Origin: VXNE01 sp965206615
GTDB lineage: Bacteria > Pseudomonadota > Gammaproteobacteria > Pseudomonadales > Azotimanducaceae
Direction: 5' to 3'
Assembly (NCBI GenBank): GCA_965206615.1
Contig: CBDBKI010000005.1
Location: 3,720,001 to 3,784,000, forward strand
Length of the DNA stretch: 64,000 bases
The notes below the pieces were generated by a model, which was given only the letters and a program-made list of their open reading frames with translations, was not told the origin of the DNA and made no database searches. A program made the position numbers and the translations under genes. Shown here piece after piece: positions 8,644 through 17,080 of this stretch (position 1 is its first letter; each line of letters begins with the position of its first letter).

Positions 8644-10512
8644 CTACTCCGGCCGGACCCAGATCGGCGACGACCAGCCGCGCTGCTGCACCGTGGCGGG
8701 CAGGTCACCCGGCGGATCTTCGTCCGCGCTGAGAGCAAGGCGTGTCGTCCACCGGCAGCTCGGGTTCTCCAGCACCCGCACGTAGTAGAACGCGGGCCGG
8801 TCGGCGGAGTAATCCGGGTCCGCAAAACGTGCCTGCAGTTCCGCGGCGCCGGCGGCTTCGTCGCGCTCGCAGGTCTCGAGATCGACCGTCGCCGCGGTCG
8901 GTGCGCACTTGCCGTCCTCGCCGGGCTCCCGGCCCCCGGAACAGGCCACGTCCCGGACCCGCTGCAGGGGCTCACCCGCCCCGGCATCCTCGACCCAGCC
9001 CTTCACGATCTGGATGCGGTCCAGCATCGGCCCGTCCGGATCGGCCGTTCCCCAGACCCAGAAGGACGGTTGCGCGACACCGACGAGTTCGCCGCCCATG
9101 GGCACGCCGCCGGCATACGCCTGCGTCAGCTGGGCCTCCCCCGTACCCATCTCCGGGGGCAGATTCCCGGCGAAGAACCGGATGCGCATCCGCGAACCGC
9201 TGGTGGCGAACGCCTCGCGCCGGTCCAGCGCATCGAAGATGTCCGCCCGGGTGTTCGCTTCCGCCCAGACACCCGCCAGGCCCCCCATGTTCGTGCGCCG
9301 TATGGGACCTATCACGATGTGCTCCCTTGCGAGCGCCCGCCGCACGGCAGAGCCGATGCCGAGCGACGACGCGAGGCCGGTCGGTACGGCGGCGGCGGTG
9401 TTGCCAGGGTCCGAAGTGTGGGTGTCCGTCGAGCCGATCATGCCGTAGCGGAACGGGTTCGGGCGGCCTTCACTGGCAAGCTGGATGCCGTCGAGCAGGG
9501 CGTTTCGGACGAACGAGGTCTCCGCCGCGCAGCGACCGGTGGCTCCCTCCTCACACACCGGGAAGAGATTGCCGAAGTCGCAGTCCTCGTCGGCCGCGCC
9601 GACCCCGACCTGGCACTCGGAGTTGCCCTTGATCTGCGTCACCTCCACGAGGCGGTCGATCCTGAGCCGCCGTTCCAGGTCCGCTTCGGTGTAGGACGTG
9701 CCGTCCTCGTCGTCGCGCGCGAAGGCCAGGCCCCACGAGAAGTTCGTGTTGTGCGGAATCGTCAGCACCCGGCACGGGGGCGTGCAACCGGCGTCGAGCT
9801 GCGCGAAGAGGTCCGCCTGGTTGCGCACGTCCGCCGCGGAGACCGCGTGCGGGATCACCTCCTCGCCGCGGAAGATGACGTTCCGGTGCAACATGCCGAA
9901 CTGCGGCAGCAGCGAGGTGAACTCGTATCCGATGAGGGCCGTGAAGGCGCCCGGCTCGTCGGCTTCGTTGGCCGACTGCTGCACGCGCTCCCAGGTGGAG
10001 CGCGCGTATTCGAGACACGTGGCCGGGCCGTCGGGACACAGACCCGGCGTCCGTGGCGCCGGCCGCAGCACGCCGCGCTCGAACGCCGTCCGGAAGCGTT
10101 CGTCCTCATCCACGGCCCCGCCCACCCGTTCGCACAGGTCCGAGCCATCCAGCGGCCCGCCTGCCGCGCAGGCATGGATCGCGTCGAACCCCTCAGCGTG
10201 GTCCGTCAGCGCGACGAAGTCGAGCGGCGTCGCCAGCCGGGTCTCGATCCCGTTCGGCAACTCCACCGCCTCACCGCGCGCGAACCGATAAGCGTCCCGC
10301 GGACCGACGCGGTTGCCGAAGCTGTAGGCGTCGGTGGACAGGCTCGTGTGCACGTGGAGGTCACCGAACAGGGCCCGACGTAGCGGGTATCGTTCGATCT
10401 CGTGCGGGGCGGCGGACTCGACGGACCCTGCCGCGGGTGCTTGCGCAGTGTCCGCGGGTTCCTGGCTACACGAGACGGACAGGAAGACGGCGCCCGTCAG
10501 GCCAGCCGCCAC
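8644..10512 (-). CDS. DUF3604 (PHP-like) metal-dependent protein, copy 1
   Basis: A large exported DUF3604 protein of about 622 aa. Metal-site motifs of the PHP-like fold are GDLHVHTSLSTDAYSFG, VALTDHAEGFD, TIPHNTNFSWG and IGSTDTHTSDPGNT. It has a hydrophobic leader ending AVFLSVSCSQEP, so it is probably a lipoprotein. The ATG that sits properly behind GGGAGGG at about 10533 is out of frame. Compared with copy 2, one base is missing in the leader, so the first usable in-frame start is the GTG at 10512 (the frame is open up to 10608). It may be weakly expressed. It is tandem with copy 2, which shares its architecture throughout. Confidence 0.82.
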   Translation of the reverse strand: MAAGLTGAVFLSVSCSQEPADTAQAPAAGSVESAAPHEIERYPLRRALFGDLHVHTSLSTDAYSFGNRVGPRDAYRFARGEAVELPNGIETRLATPLDFVALTDHAEGFDAIHACAAGGPLDGSDLCERVGGAVDEDERFRTAFERGVLRPAPRTPGLCPDGPATCLEYARSTWERVQQSANEADEPGAFTALIGYEFTSLLPQFGMLHRNVIFRGEEVIPHAVSAADVRNQADLFAQLDAGCTPPCRVLTIPHNTNFSWGLAFARDDEDGTSYTEADLERRLRIDRLVEVTQIKGNSECQVGVGAADEDCDFGNLFPVCEEGATGRCAAETSFVRNALLDGIQLASEGRPNPFRYGMIGSTDTHTSDPGNTAAAVPTGLASSLGIGSAVRRALAREHIVIGPIRRTNMGGLAGVWAEANTRADIFDALDRREAFATSGSRMRIRFFAGNLPPEMGTGEAQLTQAYAGGVPMGGELVGVAQPSFWVWGTADPDGPMLDRIQIVKGWVEDAGAGEPLQRVRDVACSGGREPGEDGKCAPTAATVDLETCERDEAAGAAELQARFADPDYSADRPAFYYVRVLENPSCRWTTRLALSADEDPPGDLPATVQQRGWSSPIWVRPE

Positions 10513-10570
10513 GAAAAGAGTCCTGCGAACATATGCCCTCCCAACTACGTGTGTCGGAGACGCCTGATCG

Positions 10571-10646
10571 CGTCCCGTCTCGAATTCGACTGCATCCCGG
10601 GCGACCACAAGGGTCGGGGACGGGCGACCACAAGGGTCGCCCCTAC
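10571..10646 (-). repeat. REP/REPIN-like element R1 (truncated), fused to the stop codon of the DUF3604 copy 2 gene
   Basis: Read on the minus strand, the element opens GTAGGGGCGACC. It has an 8-bp stem GGGCGACC/GGTCGCCC with loop CTTGT, a second CTTGT hairpin copy, then a decayed partner (GACGGGACG). The TAG of the GTAG head is the stop codon of the DUF3604 gene starting at 12532. The second half (CCCGTCCCCTAC) is lost. It lies between the two DUF3604 copies. Confidence 0.75.
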
Positions 10647-12532
10647 AGGAGCCCCGGCTTCACCCAGATCGGTGACGACCAGCCGCGTTGCTGCGCGGTG
10701 GCGGGCACGTCGGCCGGCGGCGGCAGGTCCGCGCTGTTCGCCAGCCACGTGGTCCAGCGACAGCTCGGGTTCTCCATCACGCGCACGTAATAGAAGGCGT
10801 GTCGATCGGGTCGGTAGTCCGGATCCGTGAACCGCGCCTGCAGTTCCGCGGCGCCGGAGGCATCGTGCCGTGCGCACGTCCCGAGATCCACCGTGGCCGG
10901 CGTCGGCGCACAACGTCCATCCTCCCCCGGTACCCGCCGGCCGGCACAGACCACGTCCCACACCCGTTGCATGGCCGCGCCCTCCTCGACCCAGCCCTTC
11001 ACTACCTGAACGCGGTCGAGGGTCGGACCGTCGGGGTCATGCACGGCCCATACCCAGAACGACGGCTCCGCCACTCCGACCAGATCGCCTCCCATCGGCA
11101 CGGCCGCCTCGTAGGCCTGCTGCAACCGGTCGTCCCCGGGGCCCATGTCTTCGGGCAGGTCGCCGGCGAAGAACCGCACGCGCAGGCGGGAACCGCTCGT
11201 GCCGAACGTCTCGCGCTGCCTGAGCGCATCGAAGATCGCCGCCCGCGTATTCGCCTGGGCCCAGACGCCGGCCAATCCGCCCACGTCGACGCGGCGCATG
11301 GGGCCAATGACGATGTGCTCGGCCGCCAGGGCGCCCTGGACCGCCGCGGCATTGCCGAGGGCGGCTCCGAAGCGCGAGTTCCGCTCCGCGCTGGTGTTGC
11401 CCGGGTCGGAGTTGTGCGTGTCGGTCGAGCCGATGATGCCGTAGTGGAACTGGTTCGGACGCCCGGCGCTGGCGAGCTGGATGCCGTCCAGCAGGGCATT
11501 GCGGAGAAACGATGTCGGTTCCGCACAACGGCCGGACTCACCGGGAGCGCACGCCGGGAACAGGTTGCCGAAGTCGCAATCCTCGTCCGCGAACCCGACA
11601 CCGATCTGGCACTCGGAGTTGCCCTTGAGCTGGGTGATCTCCACCAGGCGGTCGATGCGTTCGCGCCGCTCGAGGTCCGCCTCGGTGTAGGAGCTGCCGT
11701 CCTCGTCGGTGCGGGAGAACGCGCGCCCCCACGAGAAGTTCGTGTTGTGCGGGATCGTCAGCACCTCGCACGGCGGCGCGCAGCTGCGGTCGAGTTGCGC
11801 GAGGAAATCCGCCTGATTCACCACGTCCTGCGAAGCGATGGCGTGGGGAATGACTTCCTCGCCACGAAAGACGACATTGCGATGCAGCATGCCGAAACTC
11901 GGCAGCAGCGAAGAGAACTCGTAGCCGATGAGCGCGGTGAACGTGCCGGGGTCGTCGAACTCGTTGGCGGCCGCCTGCACGCGCTCCCAGGTCGACCGGG
12001 CGTAGGCCAGGCACTCGGAGACGTCCTCCGGACACAGGTCGCGACTGCGCTGGGCAGGCCTGCTCACACCCCGCTCGAAGCCCAGACGGAAGCGGTCGGC
12101 GGAGGCAACGCCGGGGTTGCGCCGCCACACGCACGTAGCGGCGTCGTAGCGCGGTTCGCCTTCGGTACAGGCCGCCGTCACGTCGAAGCCCTCGGCGTGG
12201 TCCGTCAACACCACGAAGTCCAGCGGCGTGGCAAGTTGCGTCACCACCCCGTTCCCCACCTCGACGGCTTCGCCGCGCGCGAAGCGGTACGCGTCGCGCG
12301 GGCCGACCCGGTTGCCCCCGGAATAGGCGTCGGTGGACAGCGTCGTATGCACGTGCAGATCGCCGAAGAACGCCCGCCGCAGCGGGTATTGCTCGATCTC
12401 GCGCGGGGCCGCCGGCTCGGCGGCATCGGCCGCGGGCGCTTGCGCGCTGTCCCCCACATCCCGGCTGCACGAGGCGGACAGGAAGACGGTGCCGGTCAGG
12501 CCGGCCACCGCGCAAATTACTCCAAATCGCAT
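10643..12532 (-). CDS. DUF3604 (PHP-like) metal-dependent lipoprotein, copy 2
   Basis: A 629-aa paralogue of the adjacent copy 1, with a clear start: ATG 12532 behind GGGAGG. The leader MRFGVICAVAGLTGTVFLSA precedes a Cys, suggesting a lipoprotein. Metal motifs are GDLHVHTTLSTDAYSGG, VVLTDHAEGFDV, IPHNTNFSWGRAF and IGSTDTHNSDPGNT. The family is unassigned biochemically; it is often found beside catabolic and transport genes and is presumed to be a metallohydrolase. The stop codon TAG lies in the GTAG head of repeat R1, and another repeat (R2) precedes the gene, so this copy is bracketed by repeats. Confidence 0.87.
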   Translation of the reverse strand: MRFGVICAVAGLTGTVFLSASCSRDVGDSAQAPAADAAEPAAPREIEQYPLRRAFFGDLHVHTTLSTDAYSGGNRVGPRDAYRFARGEAVEVGNGVVTQLATPLDFVVLTDHAEGFDVTAACTEGEPRYDAATCVWRRNPGVASADRFRLGFERGVSRPAQRSRDLCPEDVSECLAYARSTWERVQAAANEFDDPGTFTALIGYEFSSLLPSFGMLHRNVVFRGEEVIPHAIASQDVVNQADFLAQLDRSCAPPCEVLTIPHNTNFSWGRAFSRTDEDGSSYTEADLERRERIDRLVEITQLKGNSECQIGVGFADEDCDFGNLFPACAPGESGRCAEPTSFLRNALLDGIQLASAGRPNQFHYGIIGSTDTHNSDPGNTSAERNSRFGAALGNAAAVQGALAAEHIVIGPMRRVDVGGLAGVWAQANTRAAIFDALRQRETFGTSGSRLRVRFFAGDLPEDMGPGDDRLQQAYEAAVPMGGDLVGVAEPSFWVWAVHDPDGPTLDRVQVVKGWVEEGAAMQRVWDVVCAGRRVPGEDGRCAPTPATVDLGTCARHDASGAAELQARFTDPDYRPDRHAFYYVRVMENPSCRWTTWLANSADLPPPADVPATAQQRGWSSPIWVKPGLL

Positions 12533-12554
12533 CTACCCTCCCAACAACGGCTGC

Positions 12555-12691
12555 AGGGGGCGGCCTTGTGGCGTCCCGATTGCGAATTCATGCACGGCCC
12601 TGATGCGGGCGTCGTACGCGACACCCTTGCGGTGTCCCGTCCCGAATGCCTGCGCGTTCCAAACACGGGCGACCACAAGGGTCACCCCTAC
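12555..12691 (-). repeat. REP/REPIN-like element R2, fused to the stop codon of the PQQ dehydrogenase
   Basis: On the minus strand the GTAG head (12691-12688) contains the TAG stop of the PQQ dehydrogenase, followed by a hairpin GGGTGACC/GGTCGCCC with loop CTTGT at 12667-12687. Two more decayed CTTGT-loop hairpins lie between about 12555 and 12640, close to the start of DUF3604 copy 2. This fills the gap between the two genes. Confidence 0.68.
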
Positions 12692-14382
12692 AAGCCGAAC
12701 ACCCACAGTACGCCGCCCTGCGGCACGACGGTGTCCGAGAGGCCGTGCGTGCGCAGGTGCTCCTGCAGCCGCTCGGCGTCCACGCCCCAGCCCGACACCA
12801 CGGCGACGTACTGGCGCCCGTCGACCATGTACGAGGAGGGTACCCCGGTGATCCCGGAGTTGGTCCTCTGCTGCCAGAGCAGATCGCCCGAGCGGGCGTC
12901 GAAGGCACGGAAGTACCGGTCGTTGGTCCCGCCGAGGAACACGAGATCGCCGGCGGTCGCGAGGACCGGTCCCCAGTTGTGGTGTTTGAACCGGACGCTC
13001 CAGGCCTTCTCGAAGGTGTCGACGTTCCATGCCTGGAGCTCGCCGATGGAAGCGACGTCCGGATCGATGACCAGCCGCGCCTCGTCCGCATCGCGGCCCA
13101 TGAAGGTACGACCCGGACGGTACTCCTGCTCGATGCCGACGAGGTGCCCGCAGACATTGTCGTTGGCCGGGATGTAGAGGAGCCGCGTGCGGGGGGAGAA
13201 CGCCGCCGGGGGCCAGTCCTTGCCGCCCCAGAGGGACGGGCAGAAGGTCGCGGCCCGACCGACCGCGGGTTTCTTCATCGGGTCGTACGTCGGTCGGCCC
13301 GTCTCGGGATCGAGCCCGGTGAACACGTCCTGCTCGACGTAGGGCTTCGCGTCCACGAAACCGATGCCGTCGGCCTCCCGCTCGAGGAACCACAGGTAGC
13401 CGTTGCGACCCGGGTGTACGAGTCCCGCGATCGTGCGATCGCCCCTCGAGAAGTCGATGAGCAGCGGCGCCGATACCTCGTCCCAGTCCCACGAGTCGTT
13501 CCAGTGGTACTGGTGGTAGCCGCGCATCGCGCCCGTATCCACGTCGAGCGCGATCACCGACGTCGCGTACAGGTTGTCGCCGGGCCGGACGTCTCCGGTC
13601 CACGGGCCCCCGTTCCCGGTGCCCCAGTAGGAAATGCCGGTCGCCGCGTCGTAGCTGCCCGTGAGCCAGACCGGCACGCCGCCCGTCTTCCAGGAGTCCC
13701 CGCCCCAGGATTCGCTACCCGGCTCTCCGGGGGCCGGAATCGTGTACGTCTTCCACGCCGGCTCGCCGGTCCCGGCATCGAACGCCGCGACGAAACCGCG
13801 TATGCCGTACTCGCCGCCGGACACGCCGACCATCACCTTGCCCTTGGCGACCAGGGGCGCCAGCGTCATGTAGTAGCCGGTCCCGTAGTCTTCGACCTCC
13901 GCTTCCCACACCAGCTCGCCGGTCGCGGCGTCCAGGGCGACCAGGAAGCAGTCCGCGGTCGCCATGAACACCAGGTTGCCGTACAGCCCCACGCCGCGGT
14001 TGGTCGGATGCATCTGCGAGAGGTCTTCCGGCAGGTCGCGCTGGTAACGCCAGAGCAGATCGCCGGATCCCGCGTCGAGGGCCAGCACGTGGTTGTACGG
14101 AGTAGTGACGAACATGACCCCGTCGTTCACCACCGGCGGCGCCTGGTGTCCCTCCCGCAAGCCGGTCGAAAACGTCCACAACGGCTTCAGCGCGTGGACG
14201 TTGTCGGTGTCGATCTGGTCGAGCGGGCTGTAGCCGTGCGAGTCGTAGGTGCGCCGGTACATCAACCAGTTGCCCGGCTCGGGGTCCACGAGGCGCGCGT
14301 CGGTGACGGGGGAATATTCCGCCGCGGCGGCAACACCCGCCACGGCGCAAGCCACGAAACCAAGGAAACTCAACAGCCGCAT
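12688..14382 (-). CDS. PQQ-dependent (quinoprotein) dehydrogenase, periplasmic
   Basis: A 564-aa eight-bladed beta-propeller quinoprotein. ATG 14382 follows GGGAGGAC and opens a Sec signal peptide MRLLSFLGFVACAVAGVAAA. Propeller W-motifs recur (LDAGSGDLLWRYQ, LDAATGELVWEAE, FDARSGDLLWQQR). NDSWDWDEVSAPLLIDF corresponds to the conserved Asp-rich active-site strand, and PGRNGYLWFLERE to the PQQ-contact region. The adjacent Cys-Cys of methanol dehydrogenases is absent: the position reads MHPTNRGVG. There is no C-terminal haem-binding CxxCH, so electrons must leave to a separate carrier. The Rieske gene 90 bp upstream in the same direction is a candidate partner. Substrate unknown (an alcohol or aldehyde). 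Confidence 0.87.
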   Translation of the reverse strand: MRLLSFLGFVACAVAGVAAAAEYSPVTDARLVDPEPGNWLMYRRTYDSHGYSPLDQIDTDNVHALKPLWTFSTGLREGHQAPPVVNDGVMFVTTPYNHVLALDAGSGDLLWRYQRDLPEDLSQMHPTNRGVGLYGNLVFMATADCFLVALDAATGELVWEAEVEDYGTGYYMTLAPLVAKGKVMVGVSGGEYGIRGFVAAFDAGTGEPAWKTYTIPAPGEPGSESWGGDSWKTGGVPVWLTGSYDAATGISYWGTGNGGPWTGDVRPGDNLYATSVIALDVDTGAMRGYHQYHWNDSWDWDEVSAPLLIDFSRGDRTIAGLVHPGRNGYLWFLEREADGIGFVDAKPYVEQDVFTGLDPETGRPTYDPMKKPAVGRAATFCPSLWGGKDWPPAAFSPRTRLLYIPANDNVCGHLVGIEQEYRPGRTFMGRDADEARLVIDPDVASIGELQAWNVDTFEKAWSVRFKHHNWGPVLATAGDLVFLGGTNDRYFRAFDARSGDLLWQQRTNSGITGVPSSYMVDGRQYVAVVSGWGVDAERLQEHLRTHGLSDTVVPQGGVLWVFGL

Positions 14383-14472
14383 CTTGTCCTCCCGGCGCGG
14401 ATACTCTTCGATGGTCCCGGACGCATCGAGCGACCGGGCTCCCATCCCGATGTTGCCACGGATCGACCCGGC

Positions 14473-15030
14473 TCAGGGCGGTTCGGGGCCAACGCGGCGA
14501 GAAAACCCGCCCGCGACCTGCAATACGCCGTCCTCCAGGGCGACGCGCAGCATGGCAAGCGGTCTGGGCGCCGGTCCGTTGACGACCCGCGCCGCATCCG
14601 CGACATCGAACTCCGAACCGTGACAGGGACAGACGAGGTGGCCCGCACTTTCCTGCCACCCGTTCACCTCGCAGCCGGTATGCGTACACGCGGCAGAGTA
14701 GACGAGCACGGCTTCGGACCCTGTCGCGGATGCGTCCGCGACGGCGTAGCGGGCCGCCCTCGCGGACAGGGCACTCGCATCGATACGCAGCGCCAGCAGC
14801 TGGTTGTTGAGGGAGCCGTCACGCACGACGCCGCTGGCCACGTCCATCGCAAAGGCGGCGAGCGGGCGGGCGCCGGTCTCGTCGACCGCCAGGATCGTCC
14901 CGGCGCGGTCCCCGAACGCGTGTACCAGCACGTCGCCCACCTGGGGCTTGATGCGTCGGGGTTGCGCCGCACCGGCCGGCCCGGCGACCGCGAGCGCGCC
15001 CATGCCGGCGAGGACCCGACGTCGATTCAT
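14473..15030 (-). CDS. Rieske [2Fe-2S] protein with Tat-type signal
   Basis: About 185 aa. The N-terminus MNRRRVLAGMGALAVAGPAGA looks like a twin-arginine export signal. The cluster-binding motifs CTHTGCEV and CPCHGSEFD are complete. The C-terminus GPAPRPLAMLRVAL is typical of small Rieske proteins. Alternative starts exist at 15051 (ATG) and 15081 (GTG); none has a strong ribosome site, and 15030 is preferred because it places RRR at the very N-terminus. It lies between the solute-binding protein and the PQQ dehydrogenase on one strand, suggesting a periplasmic electron carrier for the dehydrogenase. Confidence 0.82.
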   Translation of the reverse strand: MNRRRVLAGMGALAVAGPAGAAQPRRIKPQVGDVLVHAFGDRAGTILAVDETGARPLAAFAMDVASGVVRDGSLNNQLLALRIDASALSARAARYAVADASATGSEAVLVYSAACTHTGCEVNGWQESAGHLVCPCHGSEFDVADAARVVNGPAPRPLAMLRVALEDGVLQVAGGFSRRVGPEPP

Positions 15031-15085
15031 CGTGGTTGCGCGCGCTGTCATGCCGGGTACCGACGTCCCGCGCCGCTCCACCTGC

Positions 15086-16282
15086 TCAGTAGCTGATCCG
15101 CTGCGCGAGCGTCACCCAGCGACCGTCCCTGACCACGGAGAGCGTCGATTCGCTCGCGCCCTTGTGGTCGTCCGGCCCGAATGACAGGTGGTTGCCGAAG
15201 ATGTCGGTCACGTCCTGCATGCTCTCGAGCGCGGCGATCAGGCTCCCGCGAGTCAGGTCCCGTCCGGCAATCTCCAGCGCCTGAACGACGAGGTCCGCGC
15301 CGCGCCAACCCTCCATCGCCGGGAGCCCGGGCTCGACGCCGTAGCGTTCCACGTACGCGTCGAACCAGGCCCGCACTGCCGGCGTCATGTCGTCGTCGGG
15401 ATACAGCTTCGCCATGTGCACGAACGCGTAATAGCCCTCGCCGGAGCCGCTATCCTGCTCCGCGATGACCTGCCCGTACGCCGCGTTGTTGCCCACCCAG
15501 GCAACGCCGTCCCAGCCCATCTTGCGCGCCGACTCGAGCACCAGGATCGTGTCCCGGTGCACGGTACCCATCATCACCAGGTCGCAGCCGGCGTTGCGCA
15601 GCCGCAGGATGGCGGCGGTGAACTCGGTGGCATCGGGCTTGTGGGCCGAGGTCTCCGCGATTTCGATGCCCATGGCCGCGGTCTGGTCACGCACCCCCTC
15701 CAGGATCTCGATGCCATAGTCCGTGTCCTGGTACACGACGCAGACCCGTTCCTTGCCCTGTGCCTCCACGAAATACTTCACTCCGGCACGCATCTCGTCG
15801 TAGTAGATGCCGTGCTGGGCGAACATGAGCTTCTGGAACGGCTCCACCATGGAGCGCGCGCCGGTCCCCGGGAAGAGGTTCGGTACGCCCTGCTCGAACT
15901 GCTGCGCCATGACGGCGTTGTTCGTCGGCGTACCGACGGCGAGCAGCATCGCGAAGATCTTGTCGCGGTTGATCAGCTTGTTGGCCGCCTGGATCGCGCG
16001 CGGCACCTGGTACTGCGTGTCCTCCACGACGTAACGCAGCTGCCGGCCGTGCACGCCGCCGGCGGCGTTGGCGTCGTCGAAGCGCTGGCGCACACCGTTC
16101 ACCACGCCCACCCCCCAGATCGCGATCGGCCCGGAGAGATCCGTGTGCGTGCCGAAGATCACCTCGGTGTCCGTCACGCCGTCCACGGACATCGACGCTT
16201 CCTGCGCCGGACCCGCGCCCTCCTCGGGCGCGCCACATGCCGCGAGGAGCGCCAGCGGCGCCAGGATGACCAGTTTCCTCAT
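15086..16282 (-). CDS. Branched-chain amino-acid-type ABC transporter substrate-binding lipoprotein
   Basis: A 398-aa type I periplasmic binding protein. ATG 16282 (GGAGG 8 nt upstream) opens the lipoprotein signal MRKLVILAPLALLAACGAP with Cys as the lipidation site. Family landmarks are VIFGTHTDLSGPIAIWG, DDANAAGGVHGRQLRYVVED, NLFPGTGARSM and GCDLVMMGTVHRDT. It is the natural ligand-binding partner of the LivHMGF transporter encoded at 19312-22794 but is separated from it by VapBC and a repeat. The Rieske gene follows within about 55 bp. Confidence 0.87.
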   Translation of the reverse strand: MRKLVILAPLALLAACGAPEEGAGPAQEASMSVDGVTDTEVIFGTHTDLSGPIAIWGVGVVNGVRQRFDDANAAGGVHGRQLRYVVEDTQYQVPRAIQAANKLINRDKIFAMLLAVGTPTNNAVMAQQFEQGVPNLFPGTGARSMVEPFQKLMFAQHGIYYDEMRAGVKYFVEAQGKERVCVVYQDTDYGIEILEGVRDQTAAMGIEIAETSAHKPDATEFTAAILRLRNAGCDLVMMGTVHRDTILVLESARKMGWDGVAWVGNNAAYGQVIAEQDSGSGEGYYAFVHMAKLYPDDDMTPAVRAWFDAYVERYGVEPGLPAMEGWRGADLVVQALEIAGRDLTRGSLIAALESMQDVTDIFGNHLSFGPDDHKGASESTLSVVRDGRWVTLAQRISY

Positions 16283-16331
16283 CGCCAATTCCTCCATGGA
16301 ACGCCGGCAGCCGAAGCAGGCCGAAGTGTAC

Positions 16332-16727
16332 TCAACGCAGGGCCTTGGCGCCCAAGCCGGCGGCGACGGCCCGATCGAACGTCGCGATGGCGGTGATGCG
16401 CCTGCGCTGACAGCTCGCAAGATGACACAGGTCCCGCGCCGCAAGCCCCGGAAGGCGCTCCGCCAGTTGCCGCGCCAGGTAGATGTCCGCGCCCTCCAAC
16501 GGCCACACCTCGACGTTCGCATCGACGACGAGGGACATCGCGGCATCGAGCGTGGTCGGCCGGTTCACAGGCAGGTAGGCGTGCAGCAACTCCTGCAAAA
16601 CCTCGGCTGAAGTGCAGAGCGCCGTCTGCGCCTCTATCGACTCGCCGAGGAACTCACGCGCGACGGCCTGCAGGGGGTGCGGCCGGCCGACCGCGTACAT
16701 GAAGACGTTCGTGTCGACAAAGATCAA
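16332..16727 (-). CDS. vapC: VapC-type PIN-domain toxin (ribonuclease)
   Basis: A 131-aa PIN-domain protein. The acidic active-site residues are visible: IFVDTNVF (Asp), SAEVLQELLHA (Glu), GLAARDLCHLA (Asp) and IATFDRAV (Asp). It starts at a TTG that overlaps the antitoxin stop (TTGA, 16727-16724), so translation is coupled; an in-frame upstream ATG at 16784 would run into the antitoxin gene. VapC toxins cut tRNA or rRNA when released from VapB. The downstream gene is the solute-binding protein. Confidence 0.85.
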   Translation of the reverse strand: MIFVDTNVFMYAVGRPHPLQAVAREFLGESIEAQTALCTSAEVLQELLHAYLPVNRPTTLDAAMSLVVDANVEVWPLEGADIYLARQLAERLPGLAARDLCHLASCQRRRITAIATFDRAVAAGLGAKALR

Positions 16728-16999
16728 GTGTCGGTGCTGCCGCGACTGCGAGATCGCTCGATGACGGCGAGGTGCTCCTCCCAATCAGGCTCGACATCCG
16801 GACCATCCAACGCATCGCATCGCGCAAAGAAGGCTTCGAGGTCCGCGACCGACTCGAACCGGTCGGCACCCGAGCGCCGCTCCAACCGTTCTTCGGCAGC
16901 GCAACGCAACCAGGCACTCAACGACAGCCCTTCCCTTCGCGCCTGGCGAGCGAACCGGGCGTGGTCCTCGTCGGGGACCACCAGCTGGACTCGTGTCAC
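16724..16999 (-). CDS. vapB: VapB-type antitoxin (ribbon-helix-helix-like)
   Basis: A 91-aa partner of the downstream PIN toxin. The GTG start at 16999 follows GGAGAGGGCGGC and gives VTRVQLVVPDEDHARFARQA, a beta-strand and helix-turn-helix of ribbon-helix-helix type (LSLSAWLRCAAEERL). The acidic/aromatic tail (DLEAFFARCDAL, VEPDWEEHLAV) would wrap around the toxin. A good promoter and a palindrome immediately upstream (17020-17059) fit autoregulation. The stop overlaps the vapC start. Confidence 0.83.
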   Translation of the reverse strand: MTRVQLVVPDEDHARFARQARREGLSLSAWLRCAAEERLERRSGADRFESVADLEAFFARCDALDGPDVEPDWEEHLAVIERSRSRGSTDT

Positions 17000-17019
17000 G
17001 CCGCCCTCTCCTGGCGAGG

Positions 17020-17059
17020 ATGTGTAAGAAACATACACATACTCGGAGAGTACCGTCAA
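17020..17059 (-). promoter_or_regulatory. vapBC promoter with overlapping palindromic operator
   Basis: On the minus strand TTGACG (17059-17054) and TATGTT (17035-17030) are spaced by 18 bp, a strong sigma70-like pair. An inverted repeat ATGTGTA (17020-17026) / TACACAT (17034-17040) with a 7-bp centre overlaps the -10 element about 20 bp before the vapB start. This is where a VapB dimer or VapBC complex would bind to repress its own operon. Confidence 0.6.
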
Positions 17060-17080
17060 CAGGCGCCTCCCATGGAACAA

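Noticed and set aside
12688..14382. Lanthanide-dependent methanol dehydrogenase (XoxF)
   Set aside because: The vicinal Cys-Cys and neighbouring xoxG/xoxJ genes are missing, so only a general quinoprotein dehydrogenase call is safe.
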